The position numbers were made by a program, and so were the translations under genes. Below are positions 1 to 7,606 of a stretch of DNA of 44,828 nt, one piece after another (the first letter of the stretch is position 1; each line of letters opens with the position of its first letter). This DNA is from Planifilum fimeticola (GTDB lineage: Bacteria > Bacillota > Bacilli > Thermoactinomycetales > DSM-44946), in contig NZ_PVNE01000031.1 of NCBI RefSeq assembly GCF_003001905.1, forward strand, positions 1-44,828. The letters are read 5' to 3'. Below the pieces are notes generated by a model that worked only from the letters and a program-made list of their open reading frames with translations, was not told the origin of the DNA and did no database searches.

Positions 1-78
1 CAGGTGATCCTGCGGTACCAAATCTTCGATATTGACCAATTCAATACTGCCTTGCCGATGGGAGTGGGTTTGAAACAT
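1..78 (-). CDS. Transposase N-terminus, partial (IS1182/DUF772-like)
   Basis: Twenty-six codons run from an ATG at 78 off the left edge. The visible peptide begins MFQTHS and contains IELVNIEDLVPQDHL. This is the typical opening of IS1182-family transposases, whose N-terminal DUF772 domain starts around 'LVPxDHLLRKI'. A purine-rich stretch (AAGGACGGGATGG) precedes the start. The catalytic DDE core lies outside the window, so whether the element is intact cannot be seen. The right edge begins a similar protein with MFRTNP. Confidence 0.6.
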   Translation of the reverse strand, partial: MFQTHSHRQGSIELVNIEDLVPQDHL

Positions 79-120
79 ACCATCCCGTCCTTATCTTTTT
101 TGTGTTATCTTCTGATTTCG

Positions 121-194
121 ACAAAAAAAGACTGCTGACCTGCTACCTTTGTCAACAGCCTCAGCCTTCGCGTTTAGCGAAGGCTTTTTATTTT
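121..194. repeat. Two-hairpin IS end, left copy (bidirectional terminator)
   Basis: Hairpin one pairs AGCCTTCGC (163-171) with GCGAAGGCT (177-185) around a 5-nt loop and is followed on the plus strand by TTTTATTTT. Hairpin two pairs 130-139 with 151-160 (10 bp, two G-U pairs) and on the minus strand is followed by a T-tract (129-121). The structure can therefore stop transcription in both directions. On the minus strand it would block read-through into the transposase at 78. The copy at 44716-44770 has the same fold with different hairpin-one sequence. Confidence 0.65.
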
Positions 195-338
195 GTTTTG
201 CAAGCCCACCGTGCGGACATCGTACCGGTCTGCATGCGGGATGTTCGGGTGGATGGCACGCGCGGGCAGGGGGCCGCTACCATCCGGGATGGACGCCTTT
301 GCGGATGGATTACGAAAAAATGCATAATGACTCGTGAA

Positions 339-387
339 CATGAAAAAATATTCGATATTGGGGCGATTCTTTCATCTGTGGTAAAAT
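339..387 (+). promoter_or_regulatory. Candidate rocF promoter with ARG-box-like site
   Basis: A weak promoter is seen as TTGGGG (358-363), an 18-bp spacer and TAAAAT (382-387). Just upstream is CATGAAAAAATATTCGAT (339-356), a partial match to ArgR/AhrC operators (TGAA and TTCA-type arms six bases apart). AhrC activates arginine catabolism in Bacillus subtilis, so a site just upstream of the -35 of an arginase gene would be logical. Both elements are imperfect. Confidence 0.3.
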
Positions 388-456
388 AAAGCCGCCAGAT
401 ATATGACAGGATAAGAATGGGCGCCTTTTCCGCGGATTGGATGGAGGGGAAATCAT

Positions 457-1365
457 ATGATTCAGGAGAAGAAGCCGATTACCGTGATCGGGGTTCCGAT
501 GGATCTGGGAGCGGGGCGGCGCGGGGTGGATATGGGACCCAGCGCGATACGCTACGCGATGCTGAAGGAAAAGCTGGTGCAATTGGGCTTTGAGGTGGAG
601 GATGTGGGAAATCTGCACGTTCCCACTCCCGAAGCCTATCAGGTGGTGGACCCCAAGCTGAAGTATTTGGAGGAGATCGCTTCGGTATGCGAAACCCTGG
701 GGAAAACCGTTTCCGAAGCGGTGGAGCGCGGCCGTTTTCCTCTGGTGCTTGGGGGCGATCACAGCATCGCCATCGGCACCATCGCCGGCGCCGCCAAGCA
801 TCGGGAGCGGCTGGGCCTCATCTGGTTCGATGCCCACGGCGATCTGAACACGGGGGAGACCACTCCCTCCGGCAACATCCACGGCATGCCCCTCGCCGTC
901 AGTTTGGGATACGGACATCCGGCTCTCGTCAACTGCCTGGGCTTTACTCCCAAGGTGCTTCCGGAAAATGTGGTACTCATCGGCATTCGGGACCTGGACG
1001 AAGGAGAGCGGAACTTGATCCGCCAGTTGGGGATCCGTGTGTTCACCATGCACGATATCGACCGTATGGGGATGGGAGCCGTCATGGAAGAGGCCCTGTC
1101 GATCGTCACCCGGGGAACGGACGGCGTTCATCTGAGCCTGGATCTGGACGGCTTGGATCCCAAGGATGCCCCGGGAGTGGGTACGCCGGTGGAGGGCGGA
1201 CTCACCTACCGGGAGAGCCATCTGGCCATGGAGATGCTGGCCGAGGCGAACGTCCTTACCTCCGCAGAATTCGTCGAGGTCAATCCCATTCTGGACAACG
1301 GCAACCGAACCGCCAAGGTGGCGGTGGCCCTGATCGAATCCGCCTTCGGGAAGCAAGTGCTGTAA
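457..1365 (+). CDS. rocF: Arginase
   Basis: Hydrolyses arginine to ornithine and urea in the cytosol, the first step of arginine catabolism. The 302-residue product matches the usual bacterial arginase length. Manganese ligands are all visible: His102 in GGDHS, Asp125, His127 and Asp129 in WFDAHGDL, and Asp229 and Asp231 in LDLDGLDP. EFVEVNP near residue 274 is also conserved. The ATG is preceded by GGAGGGG at 443-449 with a 7-nt spacer. It is followed by a strong terminator, so it is probably a single-gene unit. In several Bacillus genomes rocF precedes sigW-rsiW-cdaA. Here sigW and rsiW are missing and other genes lie between rocF and cdaA. Confidence 0.95.
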   Translation: MIQEKKPITVIGVPMDLGAGRRGVDMGPSAIRYAMLKEKLVQLGFEVEDVGNLHVPTPEAYQVVDPKLKYLEEIASVCETLGKTVSEAVERGRFPLVLGGDHSIAIGTIAGAAKHRERLGLIWFDAHGDLNTGETTPSGNIHGMPLAVSLGYGHPALVNCLGFTPKVLPENVVLIGIRDLDEGERNLIRQLGIRVFTMHDIDRMGMGAVMEEALSIVTRGTDGVHLSLDLDGLDPKDAPGVGTPVEGGLTYRESHLAMEMLAEANVLTSAEFVEVNPILDNGNRTAKVAVALIESAFGKQVL

Positions 1366-1400
1366 GCCAAGGGATCTTCTTAACGGAGAGACAAACGTCG

Positions 1401-1460
1401 CAGGGAGGGCCCGCGAGCGCCGCGGAAATCCATGGGTCCTCTCTGATTTTTTGGTTTTTT
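1401..1460 (+). terminator. rocF terminator
   Basis: A 12-bp stem pairs 1401-1412 with 1434-1445 (two G-U pairs) and is followed by ATTTTTTGGTTTTTT. The 225 bp from here to 1685 is AT-rich with no other gene seen. Confidence 0.75.
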
Positions 1461-1685
1461 CGAATGCCTCAGCGAAACAAAAGATGATTGATGTGTCAGC
1501 GAAGCGGGAAATAATATGAACGGGATGGTGAAATGTACCTTGCATCCGGAAAGCTCTCGACGAGGGTGTGCGCATACTTTTCCCTATTAACACCAAATTT
1601 ATACAAAACATTTCATCAAATTAAAATACCATTTAAAACGCATTAAATTAAATTCCATATCTGTAAGCGAGAGGAATGGGTCAAA

Positions 1686-2024
1686 TTGAGCTCGTCTGTG
1701 TCGGATGTGCATGGAGGGTCTTCCGTGTATCACTACGAGAAGCTGGTATTTCAACGTGACGGTCGGTGGCATGCCCTGCTGATCATCACGACCCGGGGTG
1801 ACGGAACCAACCGCATCGTCGACTTCGGACACTTCCGGGATGAGATGGCCGCCCGCACCGCTTTGAAGACAGGGATTGCGCTTCACCGGCGTGATTTGAA
1901 ATACCGTACCGATCAATTCGATCAATACGTGAAAAGTTTGCTGCACACGCACCGGAGGCCCGTCGCCCAGGAATTGAATGGGGATCAGCGGGCGAATGAT
2001 CCGCTCAAGTCGGGAAGCTGGTAA
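1686..2024 (+). CDS. Small protein of unknown function
   Basis: A 112-residue protein that I do not recognise. It starts at TTG 1686 after GAGAGGAA (1669-1676). It is hydrophilic with no signal peptide or membrane segment. The N-terminal half contains a beta-rich stretch (YHYEKLVFQRDGRWHALLII) and the C-terminal half is basic with several histidines. It stands alone between the arginase terminator and a convergent phosphodiesterase gene and is followed by a bidirectional terminator, which supports a real transcription unit. A short conserved cytosolic protein of the Thermoactinomycetaceae is one possibility, but no function can be proposed. Confidence 0.6.
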   Translation: MSSSVSDVHGGSSVYHYEKLVFQRDGRWHALLIITTRGDGTNRIVDFGHFRDEMAARTALKTGIALHRRDLKYRTDQFDQYVKSLLHTHRRPVAQELNGDQRANDPLKSGSW

Positions 2025-2038
2025 AACAGCGAGAGAAA

Positions 2039-2075
2039 GGCCCCTTACCACCACGTGGAGGGGCCGGTGTGTTTT
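2039..2075. terminator. Bidirectional terminator between convergent genes
   Basis: GGCCCCT (2039-2045) pairs with AGGGGCC (2059-2065). T-rich sequence follows on the plus strand (GTGTTTTATTTC) and a weaker T-rich run follows on the minus strand. It sits between the stop of the 112-residue gene and the stop of the phosphodiesterase gene. Confidence 0.6.
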
Positions 2076-2083
2076 ATTTCCGT

Positions 2084-3076
2084 TTATTTCTTGAGCAGGG
2101 GAGCGATGCGATCGATCCGGTTGGTCCAGATTACGCCGGAGTAATCCTTCGGCAGATCCTTTAGATCCTCCGGCCGGTCGAATCCTCCGGAGAAACCGTC
2201 GGCGTATTTGACCAGGATCACCCGCGTCCCGGCCTGTTCCATCCGGCTGAGAAAGCGGTTGGGCCATCCCCACAGCCAGGCCGCGTATTGTTCGGGAATG
2301 TGAAGCTGGGTCTCCTTGCAGGCTTTCGGGACGATCCCGGTCCATCCGATCGCCTCGTATTGGAGCAGGCATCGCAGCATCGAGGCCTTGGACATGGTGC
2401 GAAGCTGGGGGAGGCGTTTTTCCAGCTCGGCGATCGGCCGGTCGCCGCCGTACACCGCCAAGCGGTCCAGATGTTCGGGAGGGAGCTGGCCGAGCCGATC
2501 GGCCAACAGCACGCCTTCCTGGGGATCGTCGCTCTTGATATGGATCAACAGCGATCGGTCCGGGAAGGTGGACAACACCTCATCCAGGGTCGGCATCATT
2601 CCGATGCCCTTACCCCGAAAGGGATACGTTTTGCCTCCGTCCGCCGTGTAACCGTAGCCGATGTCCAGCTTTTTCAATTCCTCCATCGTCTTCTCCCGCG
2701 TGACGCCGCTGCCGTCCGTGCGGCAATCGAGGGTCCAATCGTGGAAAACGGCGAATTGGCCGTCCTTGGTCGGTTGCACATCCAGCTCGACGATGTCGGC
2801 GCCGTATTGGAAGGCTGCGCGCATGGAGGGAATCGTGTTTTCGAGATAGGGGTGTTCCGGCGGATGGATGCGGGTGGCGGTACAGGTATCATTGGTGATG
2901 CCGGCCATGTCAAAGGTTTGACCCAGTCCCCGATGGGCCAGAAGGAGCGGCTTTCCGGCGGGAGGGTCGGCGAGGAGTGAGCTGTTGTTGAGGTAAAGGA
3001 AAATCAGCAGGGCGAGCAAGAAGAGGAGCTTTTTCCGCCTTTTTACGATGCTCAAAATCCGTTGGTGCCAATTCAT
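2084..3076 (-). CDS. Membrane-anchored glycerophosphodiester phosphodiesterase
   Basis: Hydrolyses glycerophosphodiesters to glycerol 3-phosphate and an alcohol, a lipid or teichoic acid salvage role, on the outside of the membrane. The 330-residue protein starts at ATG 3076 after GGAGGAAA; longer in-frame upstream starts lack such a site. Residues 17-29 are a hydrophobic anchor preceded by KRRKK. The GDPD domain follows: LLLAHRG near residues 44-50, then ENTIPS, ADIVELDVQ, DGQFAVFHD and a central region with LLIHIKSD. HRG, ExD and the FHD histidine form the metal and catalytic site of the family. It is transcribed towards the 112-residue gene and is probably monocistronic. Confidence 0.88.
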   Translation of the reverse strand: MNWHQRILSIVKRRKKLLFLLALLIFLYLNNSSLLADPPAGKPLLLAHRGLGQTFDMAGITNDTCTATRIHPPEHPYLENTIPSMRAAFQYGADIVELDVQPTKDGQFAVFHDWTLDCRTDGSGVTREKTMEELKKLDIGYGYTADGGKTYPFRGKGIGMMPTLDEVLSTFPDRSLLIHIKSDDPQEGVLLADRLGQLPPEHLDRLAVYGGDRPIAELEKRLPQLRTMSKASMLRCLLQYEAIGWTGIVPKACKETQLHIPEQYAAWLWGWPNRFLSRMEQAGTRVILVKYADGFSGGFDRPEDLKDLPKDYSGVIWTNRIDRIAPLLKK

Positions 3077-3163
3077 GACATTTCCTCCGCGGCTTGATCC
3101 GATTCGATAGTATCCGAAATCGGTGGGGAAAAAAAGGGGATTTCTCCCCGGTTTTTGTCTCCC

Positions 3164-3192
3164 TTTTTTGTTTACGGGGGATCGGTTACAAT
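3164..3192 (+). promoter_or_regulatory. Candidate promoter for the SgrR-like gene
   Basis: A -10 of TACAAT at 3187-3192 has a T-rich weak -35 (TTTTTT at 3164-3169) 17 bp upstream. The start codon at 3225 follows AGGTGAGA. Confidence 0.4.
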
Positions 3193-3224
3193 GTTTGTAT
3201 GAAAATCTTTTCAGGTGAGAGTCC

Positions 3225-3770
3225 ATGAATACGATGGAGCACTTCCTCGAATTGCGGCTGCGTTTCCGAGAGGTGGAAACCCACCGTTCCTTTGAGGTCA
3301 GCTTGGAAGAATTGTCCGAGGTTCTGGTCTGCTCCACGCGCAATGTGAAGCGGTTGCTGAAAAACATGGAGAAGGAAGGGCTCATCTACTGGAAACCGGG
3401 CGGGGGAAGGGGAAAACGCTCGAAGTTGTATTTCAGATGTTCCCTGAAAAAAGCCCTGCTTTCGCACATACAGGATCTGCTCCAGCGGGAGAAGCACAGC
3501 GAGGCGATGGATTGGATCAAGCGGGAGGAACTTCCCGCCGAGGTGCGCGATGCCTGTTTTCGGATTTTGTTGAAGGAATTCAGTTTGCCACGCATTGCCT
3601 GGACCGATTACGTCCGCATGAAGGAGCAGGCTTCGGGGAGGTTCCGACCGGTTCTCATTTCATCCGCCTCCGGCAAATGGATGCTCGTGGAAGGCGGGAG
3701 GAGCCAAACCGCGGTTTCATACCGGACGGGCTTATCCCGGACGGTTGAGCGCCGCAGTGAAAGGGAATAG
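3225..3770 (+). CDS. Truncated SgrR-type transcriptional regulator
   Basis: Residues about 7-66 match the SgrR N-terminal DNA-binding domain: LRLRF, a helix-turn-helix ending CSTRNVKRLLKNMEKEG, and the typical IYWKPGGGRGKRSKLYF hairpin. A helical linker with SHIQDLLQREKHSEAMDWIK follows, as in full-length members. SgrR-type proteins normally continue into a periplasmic-binding-like (SBP family 5) domain and reach about 550-600 residues. This one stops at 181 after a low-similarity tail of about 50 residues. It may be a pseudogene remnant that keeps the DNA-binding part, or a stand-alone regulator. No other frame downstream restores the missing domain, because ppc begins 108 bp later. Confidence 0.65.
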   Translation: MNTMEHFLELRLRFREVETHRSFEVSLEELSEVLVCSTRNVKRLLKNMEKEGLIYWKPGGGRGKRSKLYFRCSLKKALLSHIQDLLQREKHSEAMDWIKREELPAEVRDACFRILLKEFSLPRIAWTDYVRMKEQASGRFRPVLISSASGKWMLVEGGRSQTAVSYRTGLSRTVERRSERE

Positions 3771-3878
3771 AAAAGGAAAATGCCCTTCTTCGGAAAGGGT
3801 TTGTGTCGCCGATCCGGGACTTTATTTGTCCATCCCGCGGAATTTTGTCCAGGTTGAATTTAGGGGGGTGTTCGCTCC

Positions 3879-6665
3879 ATGAGTCAGCGAGCCATGACGG
3901 TGGATACGGAAAAGGACCATCCTCTTCGCAGAGACGTGCGCTTTTTGGGGCACATTTTGGGAGATGTGCTTGTGATGGAAGGGGGACAAGCCCTTCTGGA
4001 CATCGTGGAGAACATCCGGGAGATGACGAAACAGCTTCGCGTCTCCTTCGATCCCGCCGTTTTGAGGAAATGCCGGGAGCTGATCCGCGGCCTGTCCCCT
4101 TCCATGCGGCGAAACGTGATCCGGGCCTTTGCGATTTATTTTCAGCTGGTCAATATCGCCGAGCAGAACCACCGCATTCGGCGCCACCGCGAGTATCGCC
4201 TTTCCAGCGGAACGGTGCAGCGCGACTCCATCGCCAGCGCCGTGCGCAAGCTGAAGGAGCGGGGCCTTTCCGCGGAGCGCGTGGAACAGGTGCTTGGCTA
4301 TCTCTCGCTGGAGCTGGTCATCACGGCCCATCCGACGGAGGCGATGCGACGGACGGTGCTGGATATCCACCAGCGGATCGCCGAGCGGGTGATGGAGCTG
4401 GACCATCCGTATCTCACCGAAGAGGATCGACAGCGGATCCGGGAAGAGATCCTGGCGGAAGTGCACACCCTGTGGCAGAGCGATGAGCTCCGCCATCGGA
4501 AACCGACGGTGATGGATGAGGTCAAGAACGGGCTATATTATCTGGATGAGACCCTGTTTGAGGTGCTGCCGGACGTTCACGGGGAGTTGGAGAAATGCCT
4601 CCGTCAGGAATATCCGGAACACGACTGGCACGTACCCACTTTCCTGCGTTTCGGGTCATGGATCGGCGGCGACCGGGACGGCAACCCTTCGGTGACGCCG
4701 GAGGTCACCTGGAACACGCTGGTGCTTCAGCGGAACCTGGTGCTCACCAAGTATGAGCAGGCAATCCGCCGGCTGATCCAAAAATTGAGCCACTCCACCC
4801 GGAACACGAGGGTCTCCGACGAGCTCCTCCGTTCCCTCGAACGGGACCGGAAGGAAGTGAACTTGGAGAACATCGATCAGGGCGAGTGGCGCAATGAGCA
4901 TGAGCCCTATCGCCGGAAATGCACCTACATGCTGGCCCGGCTTCGTCACACCCGGCTCGATCGGAAGGAGCAGGGGATCTATGCGGGACCGGAGGCCTTT
5001 CTGGCCGACCTGCGGCTTCTGGCCGACAGCCTGCGCCTTCATCGGGCCCATGTCCTTGCGAACCGGGAAGTGGACCGTCTGATTCGCCAGGTGGAGCTGT
5101 TCGGCTTTCACTTGGTGACGCTTGATATCCGTCAGCACAGCGCGGAACACGAAAAGGCCCTGACGGAAATTTTGAGCAGCCTGGGGATCGTTGAAAATTA
5201 CGGGGAGCTTTCCGAAGAGGAGAAGATGAAACTGCTCTCGGAACTGCTGGCCGATCCCCGCCCCCTCACCTCTCCCTACATGCGCTTTTCTCCGGAGACG
5301 GAACAGTGTCTGGATCTCTTCCGGGTCATCGCTCGGGCGAAGGAAACCTTCGGCGAAGAATCGATCCGAAACTACCTGATCAGCATGACCCAGGGGACCA
5401 GCGACCTCCTCGAAGTGGTGTTGTTCGCCAAGGAGGTGGGACTGTTCCGCAGGACGGGGGATTTCGTCGCGTCACGCCTCCACGTGGTTCCCCTGCTGGA
5501 GACGATCGACGACCTGCACCGGGCCCGGGAAATCATGGAGTCGTATTTCCGCCATCCGGCCTTTGTCCCTGCCGAGCGGGAAGGTCACCGCTATCAGGAG
5601 ATCATGTTGGGTTATTCGGACAGCAACAAGGACGGCGGGATGCTGACGGCCAACTGGGAGCTGTATCGCGCTCAGCGCGAGCTGTGCCGTCTGGCCAGGG
5701 AACACGGAATCAACGTGAAATATTTCCACGGGCGGGGAGGAGCCCTGGGACGCGGCGGAGGGCCGCTGAACCGGAGCATCGAGGCTAAGCCGCCGGAAAC
5801 CGTGCTGGGCGGTGTGAAAATCACGGAGCAGGGAGAGGTTCTCTCCTCCCGTTACGCCCTGAAGCCGATCGCCTCCCGAAGCCTGGAGCAGGCCACATCA
5901 GCCCTCCTCTTGTCCGCGGCGACCGCCGTGACCGGGGAGGGGAACGAACCGGAGCAGCAGTGGGTGGAGGCGATGGACGAGATCTCGAAGTACGCCCTGG
6001 AGGAATACCAGAGGTTGGTGTTCAAGGACCCGGCCTTCCTGTCCTTTTTCCATGAAGCCACCCCGCTGCCGGAGATCGGCGAGCTGAAGATCGGTTCCCG
6101 GCCGACGCGCCGGAAAAACAGCCGGGCCTTTGAGGATTTGCGCGCCATTCCGTGGGTGTTCGCCTGGACGCAGAGCCGGTATCTGTTTCCGGCCTGGTAT
6201 GCGGCGGGGACGGGTTTTGCGCGGTATGTGGAAAGGCATTCGGAGGGCATGCATCTTCTTCGGGAGATGTTCCGCAAGTGGCCCTTCTTCCGTTCGCTGA
6301 TGAACAACCTGCATATGGCCCTGGCCAAGGCGGATTTTGTCATCGCCCGGGAATATGCCTCCCTGGCCGGCGATCCGAAGGACGGGGAACGGATCTTTCG
6401 CATCATCGAGGAGGAATACCGGAAGACCCGGAAGATGTCCCTCGAGATCACCGGACAGAAAGAGATTCTCGATCACGTCCCCGTCATTCAGGAATCGATC
6501 CGGCTGCGAAATCCCTACGTCGATCCCCTCAGTTTCATTCAGGTGGATCTTCTCGGCATCCTGCGCTCCAAAGCAGAGGGATCGGGGGAATCCAAAGAGG
6601 AGGTGCTGGAGCAGGTTCTCCTCACCATCAACGGGATTGCCGCAGGGCTCCGGAACACGGGATGA
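3879..6665 (+). CDS. ppc: Phosphoenolpyruvate carboxylase
   Basis: Converts phosphoenolpyruvate and bicarbonate to oxaloacetate, an anaplerotic feed to the TCA cycle. The 928-residue length is full for the bacterial enzyme. Visible motifs are catalytic His151 in ELVITAHPTEAMRR, the glycine-rich FGSWIGGDRDGNP, GYSDSNKDGG, the catalytic loop FHGRGGALGRGGGP, TEQGEVLSSRYA and the invariant C-terminal NTG. The ATG at 3879 follows TAGGGGGGTG. It sits upstream of the cdaA-glmS cluster with its own terminator overlapping its 3' end, so co-transcription with cdaA is unlikely to be complete. Many Bacillus use pyruvate carboxylase instead; ppc is common in thermophilic relatives. Confidence 0.96.
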   Translation: MSQRAMTVDTEKDHPLRRDVRFLGHILGDVLVMEGGQALLDIVENIREMTKQLRVSFDPAVLRKCRELIRGLSPSMRRNVIRAFAIYFQLVNIAEQNHRIRRHREYRLSSGTVQRDSIASAVRKLKERGLSAERVEQVLGYLSLELVITAHPTEAMRRTVLDIHQRIAERVMELDHPYLTEEDRQRIREEILAEVHTLWQSDELRHRKPTVMDEVKNGLYYLDETLFEVLPDVHGELEKCLRQEYPEHDWHVPTFLRFGSWIGGDRDGNPSVTPEVTWNTLVLQRNLVLTKYEQAIRRLIQKLSHSTRNTRVSDELLRSLERDRKEVNLENIDQGEWRNEHEPYRRKCTYMLARLRHTRLDRKEQGIYAGPEAFLADLRLLADSLRLHRAHVLANREVDRLIRQVELFGFHLVTLDIRQHSAEHEKALTEILSSLGIVENYGELSEEEKMKLLSELLADPRPLTSPYMRFSPETEQCLDLFRVIARAKETFGEESIRNYLISMTQGTSDLLEVVLFAKEVGLFRRTGDFVASRLHVVPLLETIDDLHRAREIMESYFRHPAFVPAEREGHRYQEIMLGYSDSNKDGGMLTANWELYRAQRELCRLAREHGINVKYFHGRGGALGRGGGPLNRSIEAKPPETVLGGVKITEQGEVLSSRYALKPIASRSLEQATSALLLSAATAVTGEGNEPEQQWVEAMDEISKYALEEYQRLVFKDPAFLSFFHEATPLPEIGELKIGSRPTRRKNSRAFEDLRAIPWVFAWTQSRYLFPAWYAAGTGFARYVERHSEGMHLLREMFRKWPFFRSLMNNLHMALAKADFVIAREYASLAGDPKDGERIFRIIEEEYRKTRKMSLEITGQKEILDHVPVIQESIRLRNPYVDPLSFIQVDLLGILRSKAEGSGESKEEVLEQVLLTINGIAAGLRNTG

Positions 6666-6691
6666 TAAGCCGGGGCCGTTTCTTTTTTTGT
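6646..6691 (+). terminator. ppc terminator overlapping its stop codon
   Basis: GGCTCCGG (6646-6653), inside the last codons of ppc, pairs with CCGGGGCC (6670-6677; one G-U pair), followed by GTTTCTTTTTTTG. The 16-nt loop contains the stop codon region. Confidence 0.55.
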
Positions 6692-6735
6692 TCTCTTCAT
6701 GCATAATCAAGGAATGGGAATCCTGGCCCCGAAGG

Positions 6736-6747
6736 TTGTAGTATACT
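6736..6747 (+). promoter_or_regulatory. Candidate cdaA-operon promoter
   Basis: TTGTAGTATACT has a good -10 (TATACT, 6742-6747) but no clear -35. Nearly the same string, TTGTAGTATAAT, precedes rsbU at 41706-41717, which supports use of this form of -10 region here. Confidence 0.35.
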
Positions 6748-6793
6748 AGATGGTAGCGAAGACGGTAGGCAGTTAAGACCAACGGAGGCGCCA

Positions 6794-7606
6794 ATGGATG
6801 TTCTCGGCGGATTGACCCGGTACTTGAGCGACGTAGTGGATATTTTGATCATCAGCTATATTATTTACAGATTGCTGCTGCTCCTTCGGGGAACCCGGGC
6901 GGTTCAACTGCTGAAGGGGCTTACCGTGGTGCTGGCCGCCTGGGTGTTCAGCAGCGTCTTTCAATTGTCCACCCTTCAATGGTTGATCGAAAACCTGTTT
7001 TCCGTGGGCGTGATTGTTCTTTTCATCATTTTCCAGCCCGAATTGCGCCGGGCCCTGGAGCAGCTGGGGCGGGGCGGTTTCTTCGGGCGGAGCCGGCAGA
7101 TGGAGGATCAGCTCGTCACCAAGATGGTGGGGGAGCTGATCAAGGCGGTCGGGCATCTGTCGAAGCGGCGAATCGGTGCGTTGATCATCATAGAGCGTGA
7201 GACGGGGCTTTCCGACTACATCGAGTCCGCGATCCGGTTGGAATCGGCCCTGAGCGCTGAACTGCTGATCAATATCTTTCTCCCCAACACTCCGCTGCAC
7301 GACGGCGCGGTGATTGTTCGCAAGGACCGAATCATGGCCGCCGGATGTTACCTCCCTTTGTCCGAGAATCCTTTTATCAGCAAGGAGCTGGGGACGCGGC
7401 ACCGGGCAGGAATCGGCATGAGCGAAGTGTCCGACGCCATTTCCGTGATCGTTTCCGAGGAGACGGGGACCATTTCCTTGGCCATCCACGGACAGCTGGA
7501 ACGGGGGCTTTCGGAGGAGGAACTGCTGACCCGGTTGTATCAAGAGTTGAAGCCTCCGGAGAGGAGGGCCAACTTCTGGGTCCGAAAGGGGGACCCCGAT
7601 GGATAA
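6794..7606 (+). CDS. cdaA: Diadenylate cyclase CdaA
   Basis: Condenses two ATP into cyclic di-AMP, which controls potassium and osmolyte transport and cell-wall homeostasis. The 270-residue protein has three N-terminal membrane segments (about residues 14-31, 39-57 and 64-81). The cytosolic DAC domain follows, with the catalytic DGA motif at 170-172 (LHDGAVIV) and RHR at 202-204 (GTRHRAGIGMSE). The ATG at 6794 follows a GGAGG site. It overlaps cdaR by 8 nt and heads cdaA-cdaR-glmM-glmS, the conserved Firmicutes order in which CdaA is regulated by its CdaR and GlmM neighbours. Confidence 0.97.
   Translation: MDVLGGLTRYLSDVVDILIISYIIYRLLLLLRGTRAVQLLKGLTVVLAAWVFSSVFQLSTLQWLIENLFSVGVIVLFIIFQPELRRALEQLGRGGFFGRSRQMEDQLVTKMVGELIKAVGHLSKRRIGALIIIERETGLSDYIESAIRLESALSAELLINIFLPNTPLHDGAVIVRKDRIMAAGCYLPLSENPFISKELGTRHRAGIGMSEVSDAISVIVSEETGTISLAIHGQLERGLSEEELLTRLYQELKPPERRANFWVRKGDPDG

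Larger units (their letters stand above)
1..200 (-). mobile_element. Left-edge insertion sequence, IS1182-like, 5' end only
   Basis: On the minus strand the window opens with the 5' end of a transposase gene (1-78) preceded by a leader and a two-hairpin structure (121-194). The same arrangement occurs on the plus strand at the right end of the window. It contains an identical 17-bp block, CTTTGTCAACAGCCTCA at 147-163 here and its complement at 44733-44749. Two copies with the same order (hairpin, shared block, second hairpin, T-tract, transposase start) are best explained as ends of related insertion sequences. The outer boundary of the element is not determined; 200 is approximate. The IS1182 assignment rests on the transposase N-terminus only. 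Confidence 0.6.

Noticed and set aside
251-268. Possible sigma-54 promoter (TGGCACGCGCGGGCAG) upstream of rocF
   Set aside because: The GG and GC pairs are 9 rather than 10 bases apart and the -12 element is poor.
102-389. 95-codon plus-strand frame near the left edge
   Set aside because: It runs through the IS-end hairpins and the promoter region of rocF, without a ribosome binding site.
310-1611. Long minus-strand frame opposite the arginase gene
   Set aside because: It mirrors rocF codons in a GC-rich gene, has no family features and lacks a ribosome binding site.
3787-3805. Hairpin CCCTT/AAGGG after the SgrR-like gene
   Set aside because: Only five base pairs and a short T-run; too weak to call.
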